DNA from: Gaiella sp038230035
GTDB lineage: Bacteria > Actinomycetota > Thermoleophilia > Gaiellales > Gaiellaceae
DNA: 64,000 bases
Direction of reading: 5' to 3'
Assembly (NCBI GenBank): GCA_038230035.1
Contig: JBBRNX010000002.1
Coordinates: forward strand, 62,001 to 126,000
In this document: positions 51,962-61,986 of the stretch, one piece after another
Layout of the letters: every line of letters starts with the position of its first letter
How positions within the stretch are numbered: position 1 is the stretch's first letter
Notes under the pieces: generated by a model
Database searches by the model: none
Told to the model about the DNA's origin: nothing
The model's input: the letters and a program-made list of their open reading frames with translations, nothing else
Translations under genes and position numbers: made by a program

Positions 51962-52936
51962 GTGCTGACCTGGCGGCCGGTCCCGGGGCTCGTGCTCGCG
52001 GGGGCTGCGACCGCTGCCGCACTCGGCACTCATGGTCTCGTCGGGGGGATCCCCGCACTTCCCGTCTGCGTCGGGCTCGGGGTGGCTCTCACCAACCTCG
52101 GTGCCTTGCCCGCCGTGGCAGCGCCCGGCCTGCGCCTGGCCGGTGGACCGCTCCTCCGGGTCGGCGTCATCCTGCTCGGCTTCGACCTCGTCTTCCCCGA
52201 CGTGCTCGCGCTCGGCGCTCGTGCGCTAGCGGTTGTCATAGCGGTCGTCGTGCTGACCTACGGCGGGACGCTCTGGTTCGGACGGCGCCTGGGCGTCTCA
52301 GCGAACCTCTCGCTGCTCGTCGCAGTGGGCTTCTCGATCTGCGGCGTCTCCGCGATCGCCGCCGCGAACGGCGTCGTCGAAGCCGACGAGGACGAGGTGA
52401 CGTTCGCCGTTGCACTCGTGACGCTCTGCGGAACGCTCGCGATCGTCACGTTGCCGTCGCTGCGCGGACCACTCGGTCTCGATCCCGAAGCGTATGGAGC
52501 CTGGGTGGGTGCGAGCGTGCACGATGTCGCACAGGTAGTCGCAACGTCTTCGACAGCAGGCGGCGTCGCTCTCGCGACAGCCGTCGTGGTGAAGCTGACC
52601 CGTGTGATGCTGCTTGCTCCGCTCGTGGCGCTTCTCGCACTCCAACACTCGCGGAAGGGCGCAACGGCGCACCGCGGACCGATCGTGCCGCTGTTCATCG
52701 TCCTCTTCGTCGCCGCGATCGGGCTCGCCAGCGTTGGTGTCGTCTCGACGAGGACGACGCACTGGATCGACGACCTGCGCACGGTGCTGCTCGGTATGGC
52801 GCTCTTCGCTCTCGGTTCTCGCGTGCTCGTCAGCCGGTTGATCCGGATCGGGCCGGGGCCGCTGCTGCTCGGCCTCGTCTCGTGGGCGCTGATCGCGGCC
52901 GTCGCCTACGCGGGCGTGCGCCTCGCCTGGAGTTGA
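51962..52936 (+). CDS. YeiH/UPF0324 family membrane protein
   Basis: The 324-residue protein has about ten membrane helices. Family motifs are GGPLLRVGVILLGFDL, VAVGFSICGVSAIAAANGV and GAWVGASVHDVAQVVA, the core of UPF0324, putative sulfate-type exporters. The GTG start is 9 nt after the previous stop. The exported substrate is not established. Confidence 0.88.
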   Translation: MLTWRPVPGLVLAGAATAAALGTHGLVGGIPALPVCVGLGVALTNLGALPAVAAPGLRLAGGPLLRVGVILLGFDLVFPDVLALGARALAVVIAVVVLTYGGTLWFGRRLGVSANLSLLVAVGFSICGVSAIAAANGVVEADEDEVTFAVALVTLCGTLAIVTLPSLRGPLGLDPEAYGAWVGASVHDVAQVVATSSTAGGVALATAVVVKLTRVMLLAPLVALLALQHSRKGATAHRGPIVPLFIVLFVAAIGLASVGVVSTRTTHWIDDLRTVLLGMALFALGSRVLVSRLIRIGPGPLLLGLVSWALIAAVAYAGVRLAWS

Positions 52937-52957
52937 GACCGCGGCTACCGTAATCCT

Positions 52958-53902
52958 GTGCATCAGGTCAGCCACGCGATCGGCGTGTTCTACCGCCATC
53001 TGGCGGACGTCAACTTCGGCCTCCTCGGCATCGGGGTCGGCCTGCACGTCGTCAAGACGATGTGCACGAGCCGTGCCTGGCGCAACGTCATCGCCGCTGC
53101 CTACCCGGGAGAACGGGTGCGCTGGAGATCGATCTACGCCGCCTACCTTTCCGGAGTCGGCGTCAACGCGATCCTCCCCGCGCGTTCGGGCGATGTTCTC
53201 CGGCTCTACCTCACGCGACGAGCCATTCCCGCTGCGACGTACACGACGCTGACGGCGACCTACGCAGTGATGGCGGTGTTCGACGCTGCGATGGCGATCG
53301 CGCTCTTCGCCTACGCGCTCACCCTCGGCCTGCTGCCGAGCCTGGACGTTCTCCCGAGCCTTCCAGACTGGGACTTCGGTTGGCTCTTCGGGCACCCCCA
53401 ACTCGCGAAGGCGCTCGGAGTGGCGCTCCTCGTCGTTGCGATCGTCTTCGGCTTCTGGGCTCATCAAAGGATTCGCGCGTTCAGGGCGCGCGTGCGCCAG
53501 GCGTTCACCGTGATGCGCGAGCCGCGGATCTATCTCCGCCGAGTGGTGTCCTGGCAGGCGTGCGACTGGACACTCCGTTTCGTCACGATCTGGTTCTTCC
53601 TACGAGCGTTCGGCATCCCGGACGGCCTGCGCAACGTCTTCCTCGTGCAGGCAACGTCGAGCCTCGCGACGCTCGCACCCGTGACGCCGGGCGGCATCGG
53701 CACCGAGCAGGCCTTCCTCGTCTACGCCTTCCGCGGCACCGTTGCGAAGACCCGCTTGCTCGCCTTCAGCGTCGGCATGAAGGTGACGCTGACCGTCGTC
53801 AACGTCGTGCTCGGCTTCACGGCGATCTTCATCGTGCTGCGCACGTTCCGCTTCCGCAAGATCGTTGACCAAGCAGAGATCACGCGGCCTGAACCCGGCT
53901 AG
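52958..53902 (+). CDS. UPF0104/lysylphosphatidylglycerol synthase-type membrane protein
   Basis: The 314-residue protein has about seven membrane helices. It contains GVGVNAILPARSGDVLRLYL and LATLAPVTPGGIGTEQAFLVYAF, the two conserved loops of the UPF0104 (AglD/MprF-N) family. Such proteins flip or modify lipids. The GTG lies 6 nt after a TACCGT -10. It converges on uvrC, 9 bp apart. Confidence 0.85.
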   Translation: MHQVSHAIGVFYRHLADVNFGLLGIGVGLHVVKTMCTSRAWRNVIAAAYPGERVRWRSIYAAYLSGVGVNAILPARSGDVLRLYLTRRAIPAATYTTLTATYAVMAVFDAAMAIALFAYALTLGLLPSLDVLPSLPDWDFGWLFGHPQLAKALGVALLVVAIVFGFWAHQRIRAFRARVRQAFTVMREPRIYLRRVVSWQACDWTLRFVTIWFFLRAFGIPDGLRNVFLVQATSSLATLAPVTPGGIGTEQAFLVYAFRGTVAKTRLLAFSVGMKVTLTVVNVVLGFTAIFIVLRTFRFRKIVDQAEITRPEPG

Positions 53903-53911
53903 CTCCGAGGT

Positions 53912-55777
53912 CTAGCTCCCGCCCGCGCGGTGGAGCTGGGCGTAGATCGACCGCGCGACCTTGGCCGGCAGGCCGGCCACCCCCTCCAGCTCCTCCTGCG
54001 TCGCGGCGAGGAAGCGATCCGCCGAGCCGAAGTGCTGCAGGATGGCCCGGCGCCGTGCCGGCCCGACGCCGGTCAGCGTGTCGAAGATCGACTCGAACGC
54101 ACGCGTGTCGCGCCGGCGGCGGTGATGCCCGATCGCAAACCTGTGCGCCTCGTCGCGAATCCGCTGGAGGAGCTGTAGGCCGGCATCGTGCGGATCCAAC
54201 CGGATCGGATCCGACTGTCCCGGGACGAAGATCTCCTCCTCGCGCTTCGCGAGCGCGATCACCGCCACCCTCGGCGCTCCACCGCTGGCCGCGATGGCCT
54301 CCAGCGCCGCCGCCAGCTGTCCCTTGCCGCCGTCGATCACGACCAGATTCGGCGCCGTGCCGAAGCTCTCATCTGACGAGGATTCACGGAGTCGTGCAAA
54401 ACGCCGCTCGACCACTTGCGCCATCGCCGCAAAGTCGTCCTGAACCTCCTGACCGCGCACGCCAAAGGAGCGGTAGTGCGCCCGTTTCGGCTGCGCGTCC
54501 ACGAACACCGCCATCGAGCCGACGATCTCGCGACCCTGCAGGTTGGAGATGTCGAAGCACTCGATCCGGATCGGCAAGCTCTCGAGATTGAGTGTCTCCC
54601 GGAGTTGCTCGAGTGCCTCCACCCGCCGCAGCCGGCGCTGCTCCGACCGTGACGTGTCGGCCGCAAGCGCGAGATGCGCGTTCTCGTCCGCGAGCTGCGC
54701 CAGCCGGCGCTTCTCGCCGCGGAGCGGCACGCGCACGTCGACCTTCGAGCCCCGCAGATCCGACAGGAACCGCGCCAGCGCGTCGGTCTCCCCCACCCCG
54801 GCCGGCACCAGCACCTCGGGCGGGATGCTCGACGCGCCGCCGTAGTACTCGAGGCAGAACGACTCCAGGATCGTGGCCGGATCCTGGCCGGCAACGTTTT
54901 CGAGGTGAAACGCATAGCGGTCGATCAGCCTCCCGTCGCGCAACGGGAACACCTGCACCGCGGCACGGTCCGATTCGATCGCCAGCCCGATCACGTCGAC
55001 CGAGCCGACCGACGGCCTGTCGGCCCCTTGCCGCTGCGCGAGGCTCTCGATTGCGAACAGCCGGTTCCGGTAGCGCGCAGCATCTTCGAACCGCTCCTCC
55101 GCGGACGCGTCGCGCATCTGGCGCTCCAGCTGTCGCACGATCGGCCGCGTCTCGCCCGAGAGGAACTGGATCACGCCGTCGATCAGCGCGCGGTAGTCGA
55201 CCTTCGAGATCGCCTGAATACACGGCGCGGTACAGCGCTCGATGTGGAAGTCGAGGCATGGAATCCCCGAGTGACGGCCAGGCTTCGGCCCTTCGCACGG
55301 CCGAAACTGGAAGACGCGATTCAGGACGTCGAGCGTCTCCCGCACCTTCTTCGCGTTCGCGTACGGGCCGAAGTAGACAGTTCCCCGCCGATGCCGCTCG
55401 CGCGTGAACATCACACGCGGGTACTCGTCGGCCACCGTGACCGCGATGTACGGAAACGACTTGTCGTCCCGCAGCCGCACGTTGAACGGCGGCCGGTGAC
55501 GCTTCACGAGGTTCTGCTCCAGATGCAGTGCCTCCGCCTCGCTCTGGGTGACGATCACCTCGATGCGAACGATACGCTCGACGAGCTGGCCGATTCCGGC
55601 ACGGGTGTCGCCACCGGCAAAGTACGAACGAACCCTTGATCGCAGCGATTTCGCCTTCCCGACGTAGAGGACCTCGTCGTCTACACCGCGAAAGAGGTAC
55701 ACCCCGGAACCGCGCGGGAGGCTCGCCAAATCCTTACGAATCGGCGCGTCTTCCTTTGCAAAGCCCTCGCCCACCAT
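53912..55777 (-). CDS. uvrC: UvrABC excinuclease subunit C
   Basis: UvrC makes both incisions in nucleotide excision repair. The N-terminal GIY-YIG domain has GVYLFRGVDDEVLYVGKAKSLRSRV (in part), then a UVR motif (RQMRDASAEERFEDAARYRNRL, in part), an RNase H-like domain with ECFDISNLQGREIVGSM and VIDGGKGQL, and a C-terminal HhH pair (LTGVGPARRRAIL, VAGLPAKVARSIY). The ATG at 55777 gives 621 residues. The GTG one codon later would sit 7 nt from the TACGCT -10 and may be the real leaderless start. Confidence 0.95.
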   Translation of the reverse strand: MVGEGFAKEDAPIRKDLASLPRGSGVYLFRGVDDEVLYVGKAKSLRSRVRSYFAGGDTRAGIGQLVERIVRIEVIVTQSEAEALHLEQNLVKRHRPPFNVRLRDDKSFPYIAVTVADEYPRVMFTRERHRRGTVYFGPYANAKKVRETLDVLNRVFQFRPCEGPKPGRHSGIPCLDFHIERCTAPCIQAISKVDYRALIDGVIQFLSGETRPIVRQLERQMRDASAEERFEDAARYRNRLFAIESLAQRQGADRPSVGSVDVIGLAIESDRAAVQVFPLRDGRLIDRYAFHLENVAGQDPATILESFCLEYYGGASSIPPEVLVPAGVGETDALARFLSDLRGSKVDVRVPLRGEKRRLAQLADENAHLALAADTSRSEQRRLRRVEALEQLRETLNLESLPIRIECFDISNLQGREIVGSMAVFVDAQPKRAHYRSFGVRGQEVQDDFAAMAQVVERRFARLRESSSDESFGTAPNLVVIDGGKGQLAAALEAIAASGGAPRVAVIALAKREEEIFVPGQSDPIRLDPHDAGLQLLQRIRDEAHRFAIGHHRRRRDTRAFESIFDTLTGVGPARRRAILQHFGSADRFLAATQEELEGVAGLPAKVARSIYAQLHRAGGS

Positions 55778-55795
55778 GGCTAGCGTATCCAGCAG

Positions 55796-57259
55796 ATGAC
55801 AGGCCGACTCATCGGTGGAGCCGCAGCTCTCACGGCGGTGATCGCGACGCTCGTCTCGGCCCCGCCCGGCTACACAGGCGGCCCGACAATGTCGATCGGC
55901 GCCGCCGAGGACATCGTCCGGCAGGGTGATCCGGCCGTCGCGCGCCAGAAGATGGCTCAGCTGGCAGCGGCAGGACTCCGCGCCGTCCGGGTTACGTCGC
56001 TCTGGCTTCCACCCGCAACCGCGCCCACTCCCGGCGAGGTTGCAACGCTGACAAACGTCGCGAACGCAGCTCAGACGTACGGCGTCACCGTCTACGTCTC
56101 GATCTTCGCCGCCGGCTCGAAGACAACGCCGCTCGGGCCGGACGCCATCTCGCAGTTCTCGCAGTACGCCGCGTTGCTCGTGCGGCAGATCCCCGCGCTT
56201 CGCAACGTGATCGTCGGCAACGAGCCGAACCTCAACCGCTTCTGGCTGCCGCAGTTCAACCCTGACGGGACCGACGCAGCAGCCCCGGCGTACCTCGCCC
56301 TGCTCGCTCCGACATACGACGCCATCAAGGCGGCGAACCCCGGCGTCACCGTCTACGGCGGCGCGCTCGCGCCGCGCGGCGTCGACAAGCCGAACACCGG
56401 ACGAGATACCCATTCACCGACGGCGTTCATCCGCGATCTCGGTCTCGCCTATCGCGCGAGCGGACGCCAGGCGCCGATCATGGACGCCTTCGCGTTCCAC
56501 CCCTATGGCGAGGCGTCGAACGTGTCGCCCGATTTTGCGCACCCGAAGTCGACTGCGATCGGGCTCGCCGACTACGACAAGCTCGTCGCGCTTCTCGCCG
56601 AGGCGTTCGACGGCACGGCGCAGGCAGGATCGTCGCTGCCGATCCTCTACGACGAGTACGGCGTCGAGTCGACACCTCCCGCAGCCAAGGCGTCGCTCTA
56701 CACGGGTACCGAGCCGGCGACGACCAAGCCGGTCGACGAGACAACCCAGGCCGCGACGTACGCGCGAGCTCTCGGCCTTGCGTTCTGTCAACCGAACGTG
56801 GTGGGCATGCTCCTCTTCCACAGCCAGGACGAGGCCGCCCTCGCGAGCTGGCAGTCGGGCGTCTACTACGCCGATGGAACGCCGAAGTCGAGCTTCTCCG
56901 CGATCCGCGACGCGGTGCAACGCGCCCGCGGCGGTTCGCTCGCCCGCTGCGACGGACTGGCGCTCGACGTCACACCATCCGTGCTCCGTTTCCCGAAAGG
57001 GCCCGGCTTGAAGACGGGCAAGGCGGTCGTCGTCGTTTCCTGCCCGCTCGACTGTGCGATCAGCCTTTCGCTCGTCCGCTCCGACGGCAAGATCGTGTGG
57101 AGACGCAAGGTCTATGCGCTCGCAGGGGTCACGACGCGGATCCCGATCGGCACCCTGCGCCCCGCGGCTGGCCGCTACGCGTTCAACGCCTCCGTCGAGC
57201 AGGCCGTGAACCCTGGGACTCCGAGCCTGCGGCAAGGCTCGACGTTCGCGATCACGTAG
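55796..57259 (+). CDS. Secreted glycoside-hydrolase-like protein (paralogue of 11033-12577)
   Basis: The 487-residue protein has a signal peptide and a TIM barrel with candidate acid/base Glu in VGNEPNLNRFW (~143) and nucleophile Glu in ILYDEYGVES (~287). It shares AFDGTAQ, FHPY, APRG and QSGVYYADGTP-type stretches with the protein at 11033-12577, so the two are paralogues. A beta-rich C-terminal domain follows. A TAGCGT -10 lies 9 nt upstream and overlaps the divergent uvrC -10. Confidence 0.72.
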   Translation: MTGRLIGGAAALTAVIATLVSAPPGYTGGPTMSIGAAEDIVRQGDPAVARQKMAQLAAAGLRAVRVTSLWLPPATAPTPGEVATLTNVANAAQTYGVTVYVSIFAAGSKTTPLGPDAISQFSQYAALLVRQIPALRNVIVGNEPNLNRFWLPQFNPDGTDAAAPAYLALLAPTYDAIKAANPGVTVYGGALAPRGVDKPNTGRDTHSPTAFIRDLGLAYRASGRQAPIMDAFAFHPYGEASNVSPDFAHPKSTAIGLADYDKLVALLAEAFDGTAQAGSSLPILYDEYGVESTPPAAKASLYTGTEPATTKPVDETTQAATYARALGLAFCQPNVVGMLLFHSQDEAALASWQSGVYYADGTPKSSFSAIRDAVQRARGGSLARCDGLALDVTPSVLRFPKGPGLKTGKAVVVVSCPLDCAISLSLVRSDGKIVWRRKVYALAGVTTRIPIGTLRPAAGRYAFNASVEQAVNPGTPSLRQGSTFAIT

Positions 57260-57288
57260 CTCGGGCTGGCGCGCGTACGATTCGTCGC

Positions 57289-57999
57289 GTGAGCGAGAAG
57301 CCCGGCTACGAACGGATCGAAGGCGCCCAGGTCGGCCAGTACGTCTCGTACCGCTTCTTCGCGATCGACCGGGCCTGGCGCTTGCTACCCGACGAGGAGC
57401 GAGCCGCCGGCAAGGAAGCCTTCGCGAAGGTCATCGACGCGTGGGCCGAGCGCATGGAGGGGCTCCGCGTCTACACCACGACCGGGGTGCGCCCTGAAGC
57501 GGACTTCTTCCTGTGGCAGATCACCGAACGCTACGACGACCTCCTCGACGTCGGCGCCGACCTCAACGCTACGCCGCTCGCGGCATGGCTCGACACCCCC
57601 CACTCCTACCTCGCGACGACCAAGCCGTCGGTCTACACGGACAAGAAGCGGATCCGCCAGGGCCGCGTCATCCCGCGCGATGCGCCGTACCTCGTCGTCT
57701 ATCCGTTCATCAAGCTGCGTCCCTGGTACTTCCTCAGCTTCGAGGAGCGCGCGGCCGCGATGCGCGAGCACGCCGAGGTCGGCGCCAAGTTCGTCACCGT
57801 GACGAACCACACGACGTACTCCGTCGGCATCGACGACCAGGAGTTCATGCCGGCCTTCGAATGCGAGGAGCCGGCCGACTTCATGCACCTGATGTTGACG
57901 CTCCGCGAGACCGAGGCGTCCCGCTGGACGGAGCGCGACACGCCGATCTTCGTCGGCAAGCGCACCGACATCCGCGCAGCACTCGACGCACTCGGCTAG
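57289..57999 (+). CDS. hemQ: HemQ/chlorite dismutase-family protein, coproheme decarboxylase-like
   Basis: The 236-residue protein has KPGYERIEGAQVGQYVSYRFF-type N-terminal sequence, HSYLATTKPSVYT, LVVYPFIKLRPWYFLS and GIDDQEFMPAFECEEP, the conserved core of the chlorite dismutase superfamily. In actinobacteria this is usually the coproheme decarboxylase HemQ that completes haem b. The GTG is 7 nt after a TACGAT -10, so it is leaderless. No other haem gene is in the window. Confidence 0.88.
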   Translation: MSEKPGYERIEGAQVGQYVSYRFFAIDRAWRLLPDEERAAGKEAFAKVIDAWAERMEGLRVYTTTGVRPEADFFLWQITERYDDLLDVGADLNATPLAAWLDTPHSYLATTKPSVYTDKKRIRQGRVIPRDAPYLVVYPFIKLRPWYFLSFEERAAAMREHAEVGAKFVTVTNHTTYSVGIDDQEFMPAFECEEPADFMHLMLTLRETEASRWTERDTPIFVGKRTDIRAALDALG

Positions 58000-58003
58000 C
58001 CGC

Positions 58004-58372
58004 TCAGACGTAGCGGTGCTCGTCGCGCCAGACGTGCCAACCGGCGTACGCGCAGGCAGCGAGCACGACGAGTGCGGCGACGGCCTCGATCCCGCTGTGC
58101 TGTAGGCCGATCAGCATCCCGACGTCGAGGACTGCGAGTGCGATCGCCCCGTAGAAGACGCGCTTCGACCGATCGCCCCACGTCTCGATGTCGCTCCGCC
58201 GTTCGCGCCACACGAGGAACAGGAAGAACGCGACAGCGAGGAAGAAGGCGATCCGCAGTAAGCCGCCAACGGTCGCGAGCACAGGCTCGAGCGAGAGCGC
58301 CACGATGACCGCCGCAACCAAAGCGATGATCGCGAAGCCGCGGACCGTCGGGTTGGAGCGGAACCGCCTCAT
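58004..58372 (-). CDS. Small membrane protein of unknown function
   Basis: About 122 residues with four or five hydrophobic helices (GFAIIALVAAVIVALSLEPV, LRIAFFLAVAFFLFLVW, VFYGAIALAVLDVGMLIGL, VAALVVLAACAYAGWHVW). The ATG at 58372 overlaps the upstream gene stop (ATGA), so the two membrane proteins are made together. No family is recognised. Confidence 0.7.
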   Translation of the reverse strand: MRRFRSNPTVRGFAIIALVAAVIVALSLEPVLATVGGLLRIAFFLAVAFFLFLVWRERRSDIETWGDRSKRVFYGAIALAVLDVGMLIGLQHSGIEAVAALVVLAACAYAGWHVWRDEHRYV

Positions 58373-58722
58373 GCGGTCATGTACGCGCGCACGGCGAGCG
58401 CACCCGCGAGGCCCGTCAGCCCGGAGAACCACAACAGCCGCTTCGGCCCTTCTGCCGGCGCATAGAACCACGGTGCGAGAGCAGCCCCGAGTGCCAGCGA
58501 GCCGTAGAGGTAGTGCAGGCGATCGGCCGCCCGGTGATGGCCCGAAAGAAGCAGGAGACCAAGCCCGACCTGAGCGACGAGGAGCGTCTGCGCGATCGAC
58601 AGAAGATGCGCCGTGATCGGCCCGGCGCCGCGACGGCGCCAGTAGAGCAAGCCTCCCCAAAGGGCGCCGCTCGCACACGCGACGAGCACCAGCACGGCGA
58701 CGATCCGGTGCGCGGCTAGCAT
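58369..58722 (-). CDS. Small membrane protein of unknown function
   Basis: A 117-residue protein with four helices (IVAVLVLVACASGALWGGLLY, LLVAQVGLGLLLL, HYLYGSLALGAALAPWF, LLWFSGLTGLAGALAVRAY). Histidines in SGHHRAADRLHYLYG could bind haem or metal. The ATG at 58722 is 8 nt from a TAGGTT -10. It pairs with 58004-58372 by a 4-nt overlap. No family is recognised. Confidence 0.7.
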   Translation of the reverse strand: MLAAHRIVAVLVLVACASGALWGGLLYWRRRGAGPITAHLLSIAQTLLVAQVGLGLLLLSGHHRAADRLHYLYGSLALGAALAPWFYAPAEGPKRLLWFSGLTGLAGALAVRAYMTA

Positions 58723-58764
58723 CGAGGGGAAACCTACCGACCAACCTACGGAGGAGAGCGACGC

Positions 58765-59226
58765 ATGGTCGAGGAAGGCAAGCCTGCCCCGGCGTTCTCG
58801 CTGACGAGCGACACGGGCGAGACGGTGACACTCGAAGGGCTACGCGGCAAGCCGGTCGTCCTCTACTTCTACCCAAAGGACGACACCTCAGGGTGTACCA
58901 AGCAGGCGTGCGGGATCCACGACGCTTGGGCTGAGTTCGAGCGCAAGGGCGCGGTTGTGCTCGGTGTCAGCCCCGACAGCGAGGAGTCGCACGCCAAGTT
59001 CAAGCAGAAGTACGAGCTGCCGTTCACACTCCTCGCCGATCCCGACCACGCGACCGCTGAGGCGTACGGCGTCTGGGTCGAGAAGAAGAACTACGGCAGG
59101 ACCTACATGGGCATCGAGCGATCGAGCTTCCTGATCGATGCTGCCGGCAACGTCGTCAAGGTCCTACGGCGGGTCAAGCCAGATGCTCACGCCGATCAGG
59201 TCCTCGCCGCATTGTCAGGCTCCTAA
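58765..59226 (+). CDS. bcp: Thioredoxin-dependent peroxiredoxin, BCP/PrxQ type
   Basis: The 153-residue protein reduces hydroperoxides. The peroxidatic Cys is in KDDTSGCTKQACGIHDAW, with a resolving Cys five residues later, the PrxQ pattern. The ATG has a GGAGGAGAG Shine-Dalgarno. Its last 12 bp overlap the convergent glycosyltransferase gene. Confidence 0.95.
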   Translation: MVEEGKPAPAFSLTSDTGETVTLEGLRGKPVVLYFYPKDDTSGCTKQACGIHDAWAEFERKGAVVLGVSPDSEESHAKFKQKYELPFTLLADPDHATAEAYGVWVEKKNYGRTYMGIERSSFLIDAAGNVVKVLRRVKPDAHADQVLAALSGS

Positions 59227-60623
59227 ATCCGCTGCGCGGGCGTTCCGCTCGAACTTGTACCAACCCTTGTCGCGGCGGAGGAAACGCCACGTCCCCTTCA
59301 ACCGCGCCCAGACCAGGATCGGCCGATAGACAAAGAGGTCGAGAGGAGCGAGCAGCAAAAGACGGGCCACGTCCTGTAAGCGGTAGAGACGCGACTGGAG
59401 ATCGTCGGCGAGGACCGCCATTGCTGTGAGGGCACCGTTGGCAAAGGCGATCACCACGAGCGTGGCGCCAAACGTCGTCCAGCTGAACTCGCCGAGGACG
59501 ACGGCTGCGACCAGTGTGGCCAACGCGCCCATCTCGAAAACCGGCGCAAGCACCTCGGAGAAGAGGTAGTACGGCATCCCCAGTAGGCCCACGGTCTTGT
59601 AGCGCGGGTTGAACAACATCCTCCGGTAGTGCCATACCGACTCGTCGATCACTCGCTGCCAGCGCTCGCGTTGGGAGACGAGCTTGCGGACGGTGTCAGG
59701 CCCCTCGGTGGTCCCGACGTTGTCCGGCAGGCACAGGATCTTGTACGGCGTCCCGTTGCGAAGGTAGCGCTCGTGTACGCGGAAGGTCAGCTCGATGTCC
59801 TCGCAGGTAACCCCCGGGCGTAGCCACCGACCTCCTCGAGCACATCTCGGCGCCAGATCTGGAACGCACCGACCGCACAGAGCATGAAGTTGAAGCGTGA
59901 CCAGGCGAGTCGGTTGTTGAAGAACGCGCGCAGGTAGTCGAGGTGCTGGTACGCCACGAACGGTCGGGCAGGTGCGCGTCGCCGGCCGCTCGGCTCCGAC
60001 ATGGTTTTGCTGGGGTCGAGGGCGATCGTGAGGTGGCTGGTCACTCCGATGACGTTGGCAGGGTCGGGCATCACGAGCCGCATGCCTTTCAGCAGCGCAT
60101 CGCGAGAGAACACGGTGTCAGCGTCGACACCGCAGACATAGCGGTAGCGAGCGCTGTTCAATCCGGCGTTCAGCGCATCGGCCTTCCCGCCGTTCGCCTT
60201 GTCGAGGACGACCAGGCGCTCGTGCTCGGCGGAGCGGTATGTCGAGCGCACGGGCTCTGCGTCTATCAGCTGCCGCGTGAAAACCTCCACCGGGCTGAGC
60301 TCGAAGTCCATGCACAGGCGATCGATCGTTCCGTCCGTCGAGCCGTCGTTCACGACGATCACTTCGAACTCCGGATAGTCGAGCTCGAGCAACGAGCGAA
60401 CGGTCGCGGAGATGGCCAGCTCTTCGTTGTAGGCGGCGAGGATCACGCTGACAGGGATGGTGAAGCGCGAGGCCGCAAGACCTTCGTAGTCCTGCGCGGC
60501 GCTTTCGCGCCTTCTGAGACCGTTCTCGATCAGGCCGACTGCAGCGAGCACGATGTAGGCGGCATAGATCAGCCCGAGATAACCGAGGCAGACGAGCACA
60601 GCCACATGGAGCGCGTCCGTCAC
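59215..60623 (-). pseudogene. Membrane glycosyltransferase family 2, frameshifted
   Basis: The protein starts GTG 60623 with a membrane helix (VAVLVCLGYLGLIYAAYIVLAA). It carries the GT2 domain: PVSVILAAYNEELAI, VIVVNDGSTDGTID, KANGGKADALNAGLN, CGVDADTVFSRDALL. The frame breaks after EVGGYARG at the C5 run 59811-59815. Adding one C gives VTCEDIELTFRVHERYL and the QRERW motif (VSQRERWQRVIDE), then C-terminal helices to 59215. Both halves are typical of processive GT2 enzymes. Full length would be about 469 residues. The break may be a sequencing error. Confidence 0.8.
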
Positions 60624-61656
60624 GAAGCGAGCCTGCCGAGCCTCTGCTGATCGGGCGGCGGGCGATCTGCCGCACGTCGGCGGGCCGCCTCGCGCATTCC
60701 CTCTCCGCCAGCCGAGAGAATCCGTTCGAGCAGATCGTCTTCCGTGCCGTGGCCACCGAGTCGGTCGACGAAGCCCACGTCCTGGAGGACCTCGGCCGCA
60801 CCGTTCCGCGCAAACGCGTCCTCGTCCTCGAGCATCGGGATAAGCACCCCGGCCACAGCGAGCCCCAACTCGCGCAGCGCATCCTTCGCCGCCGCACGTA
60901 CCCACCAACGACGATCTCGAAGCGCAGGCACGATCGCGGGAGCGCTCGCCAGGCCGCCAAGTCTCCCGACCGCCCGGCACGCATGGACGCGAACGAACCA
61001 CTCGTCGTCCGCAAGTCTCGCTTCCACAGCGGCAAGCGATCCTGAGTCGCGCGCTCGCCGATCGCCTCAACAGCCGCTGCACGGACATTCGGGTCAGGAT
61101 CGGTGGTCAACTCGACCAGTCGCGCTCGCGCGACACCCGGGCAACGCGCGAGCAGCGTTGCCCCCCAGAAGCGAACCCGCGGATCGTCGTCTCGCAGCAG
61201 GCCAGCCAAACTGCGGCCGATTGCCGGGGTATGCGCGTCGAGCTGAGTCGCGACTCGCGATCGCGGGCAGCTTCCGCTGCGCAAGATTTCGATGAGCTCG
61301 CCGACGGCCCAGTCGTCTCCCAGATGGCCCAACAGCTGGACCGCGACCGCGACAACGTCCGCATCGCGGTCGACGACCGAACGACGAAGCAGCCGATGGC
61401 TGCTCCGGTCGCGGGCGTGGACGAGCGTTCTGAGAGCGGAAATGCGCCGCCACTTCCCGCGCGCTGTCCGGTGACCTCCCGCACGTCGCAGCATTTGGCC
61501 ACGCACCCGACCTTCGGGAGCTACCGGCCGTTCCAACGCGACGCGGTTCCGACGATCGAACGCGGCTCTCCCGGCGACCGCGTAGATCGACACTGTCAAC
61601 CAGGTGCCACCGGCACCGAGCAGCGCAAGCAACAGAATGCTCGGGTGTCCCTCCAT
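60620..61656 (-). pseudogene. Membrane-anchored HEAT-repeat protein, frameshifted
   Basis: ATG 61656 starts a membrane helix (ILLLALLGAGGTWLTVSIYAVAG) followed by HEAT repeats (LGHLGDDWAVGELIEIL, DDDPRVRFWGATLLA, DPDPNVRAAAVEAIGE). The frame is lost near 61039; restoring one base joins it to SLAAVEARLADDEWFVRVHAC and further HEAT repeats to 60620. Total about 345 residues. It overlaps the glycosyltransferase start by 4 nt. HEAT protein plus GT2 pairs of this kind are membrane-linked, with function unknown. Confidence 0.75.
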
Positions 61657-61794
61657 CGAGGGATTCGCCGGCGGCGAGCCCTCAGTCGCAGCCACCTGGT
61701 TTCCCGGCGTCGCGCTGAGGTTGCGTAAGGCGGGGTCACAGTGCGTAGGCACGGGGCCCCACCTGGAGCAACCTCAGCGCGGCGAGCGGGGGCT

Positions 61795-61811
61795 GCGGAG
61801 CCGGGCTCCGC
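61795..61811 (-). terminator. Hairpin downstream of tRNA-Leu
   Basis: GCGGAGCC-G-GGCTCCGC is a perfect 8-bp stem, 37 nt beyond the 3' end of the minus-strand tRNA-Leu. It probably terminates the tRNA transcript. The rest of 61657-61848 holds no gene. Confidence 0.55.
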
Positions 61812-61848
61812 CCGGCGGGAGCAGTCCACGCGGCCGGGGAAGCCGTGA

Positions 61849-61932
61849 TGCGGATGAGAGGACTTGAACCTCCACGCCCTTACGGGCACACGGACCTGAA
61901 CCGTGCGCGTCTACCAATTCCGCCACATCCGC
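61849..61932 (-). tRNA. tRNA-Leu(CAG)
   Basis: An 84-nt class II tRNA. The acceptor GCGGATG pairs with CATCCGC, the anticodon loop is TTCAGGT (CAG, reads CTG), the long variable arm is TGCCCGTAAGGGCG and the discriminator is A. A TAGAAT -10 (61950-61945) lies 12 nt upstream. CCA is not encoded. Confidence 0.96.
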
Positions 61933-61986
61933 GTGACAGCGGGCATTCTACCCGGACGTTTCCGCCGCTTCGTCGTCTCACTCCAC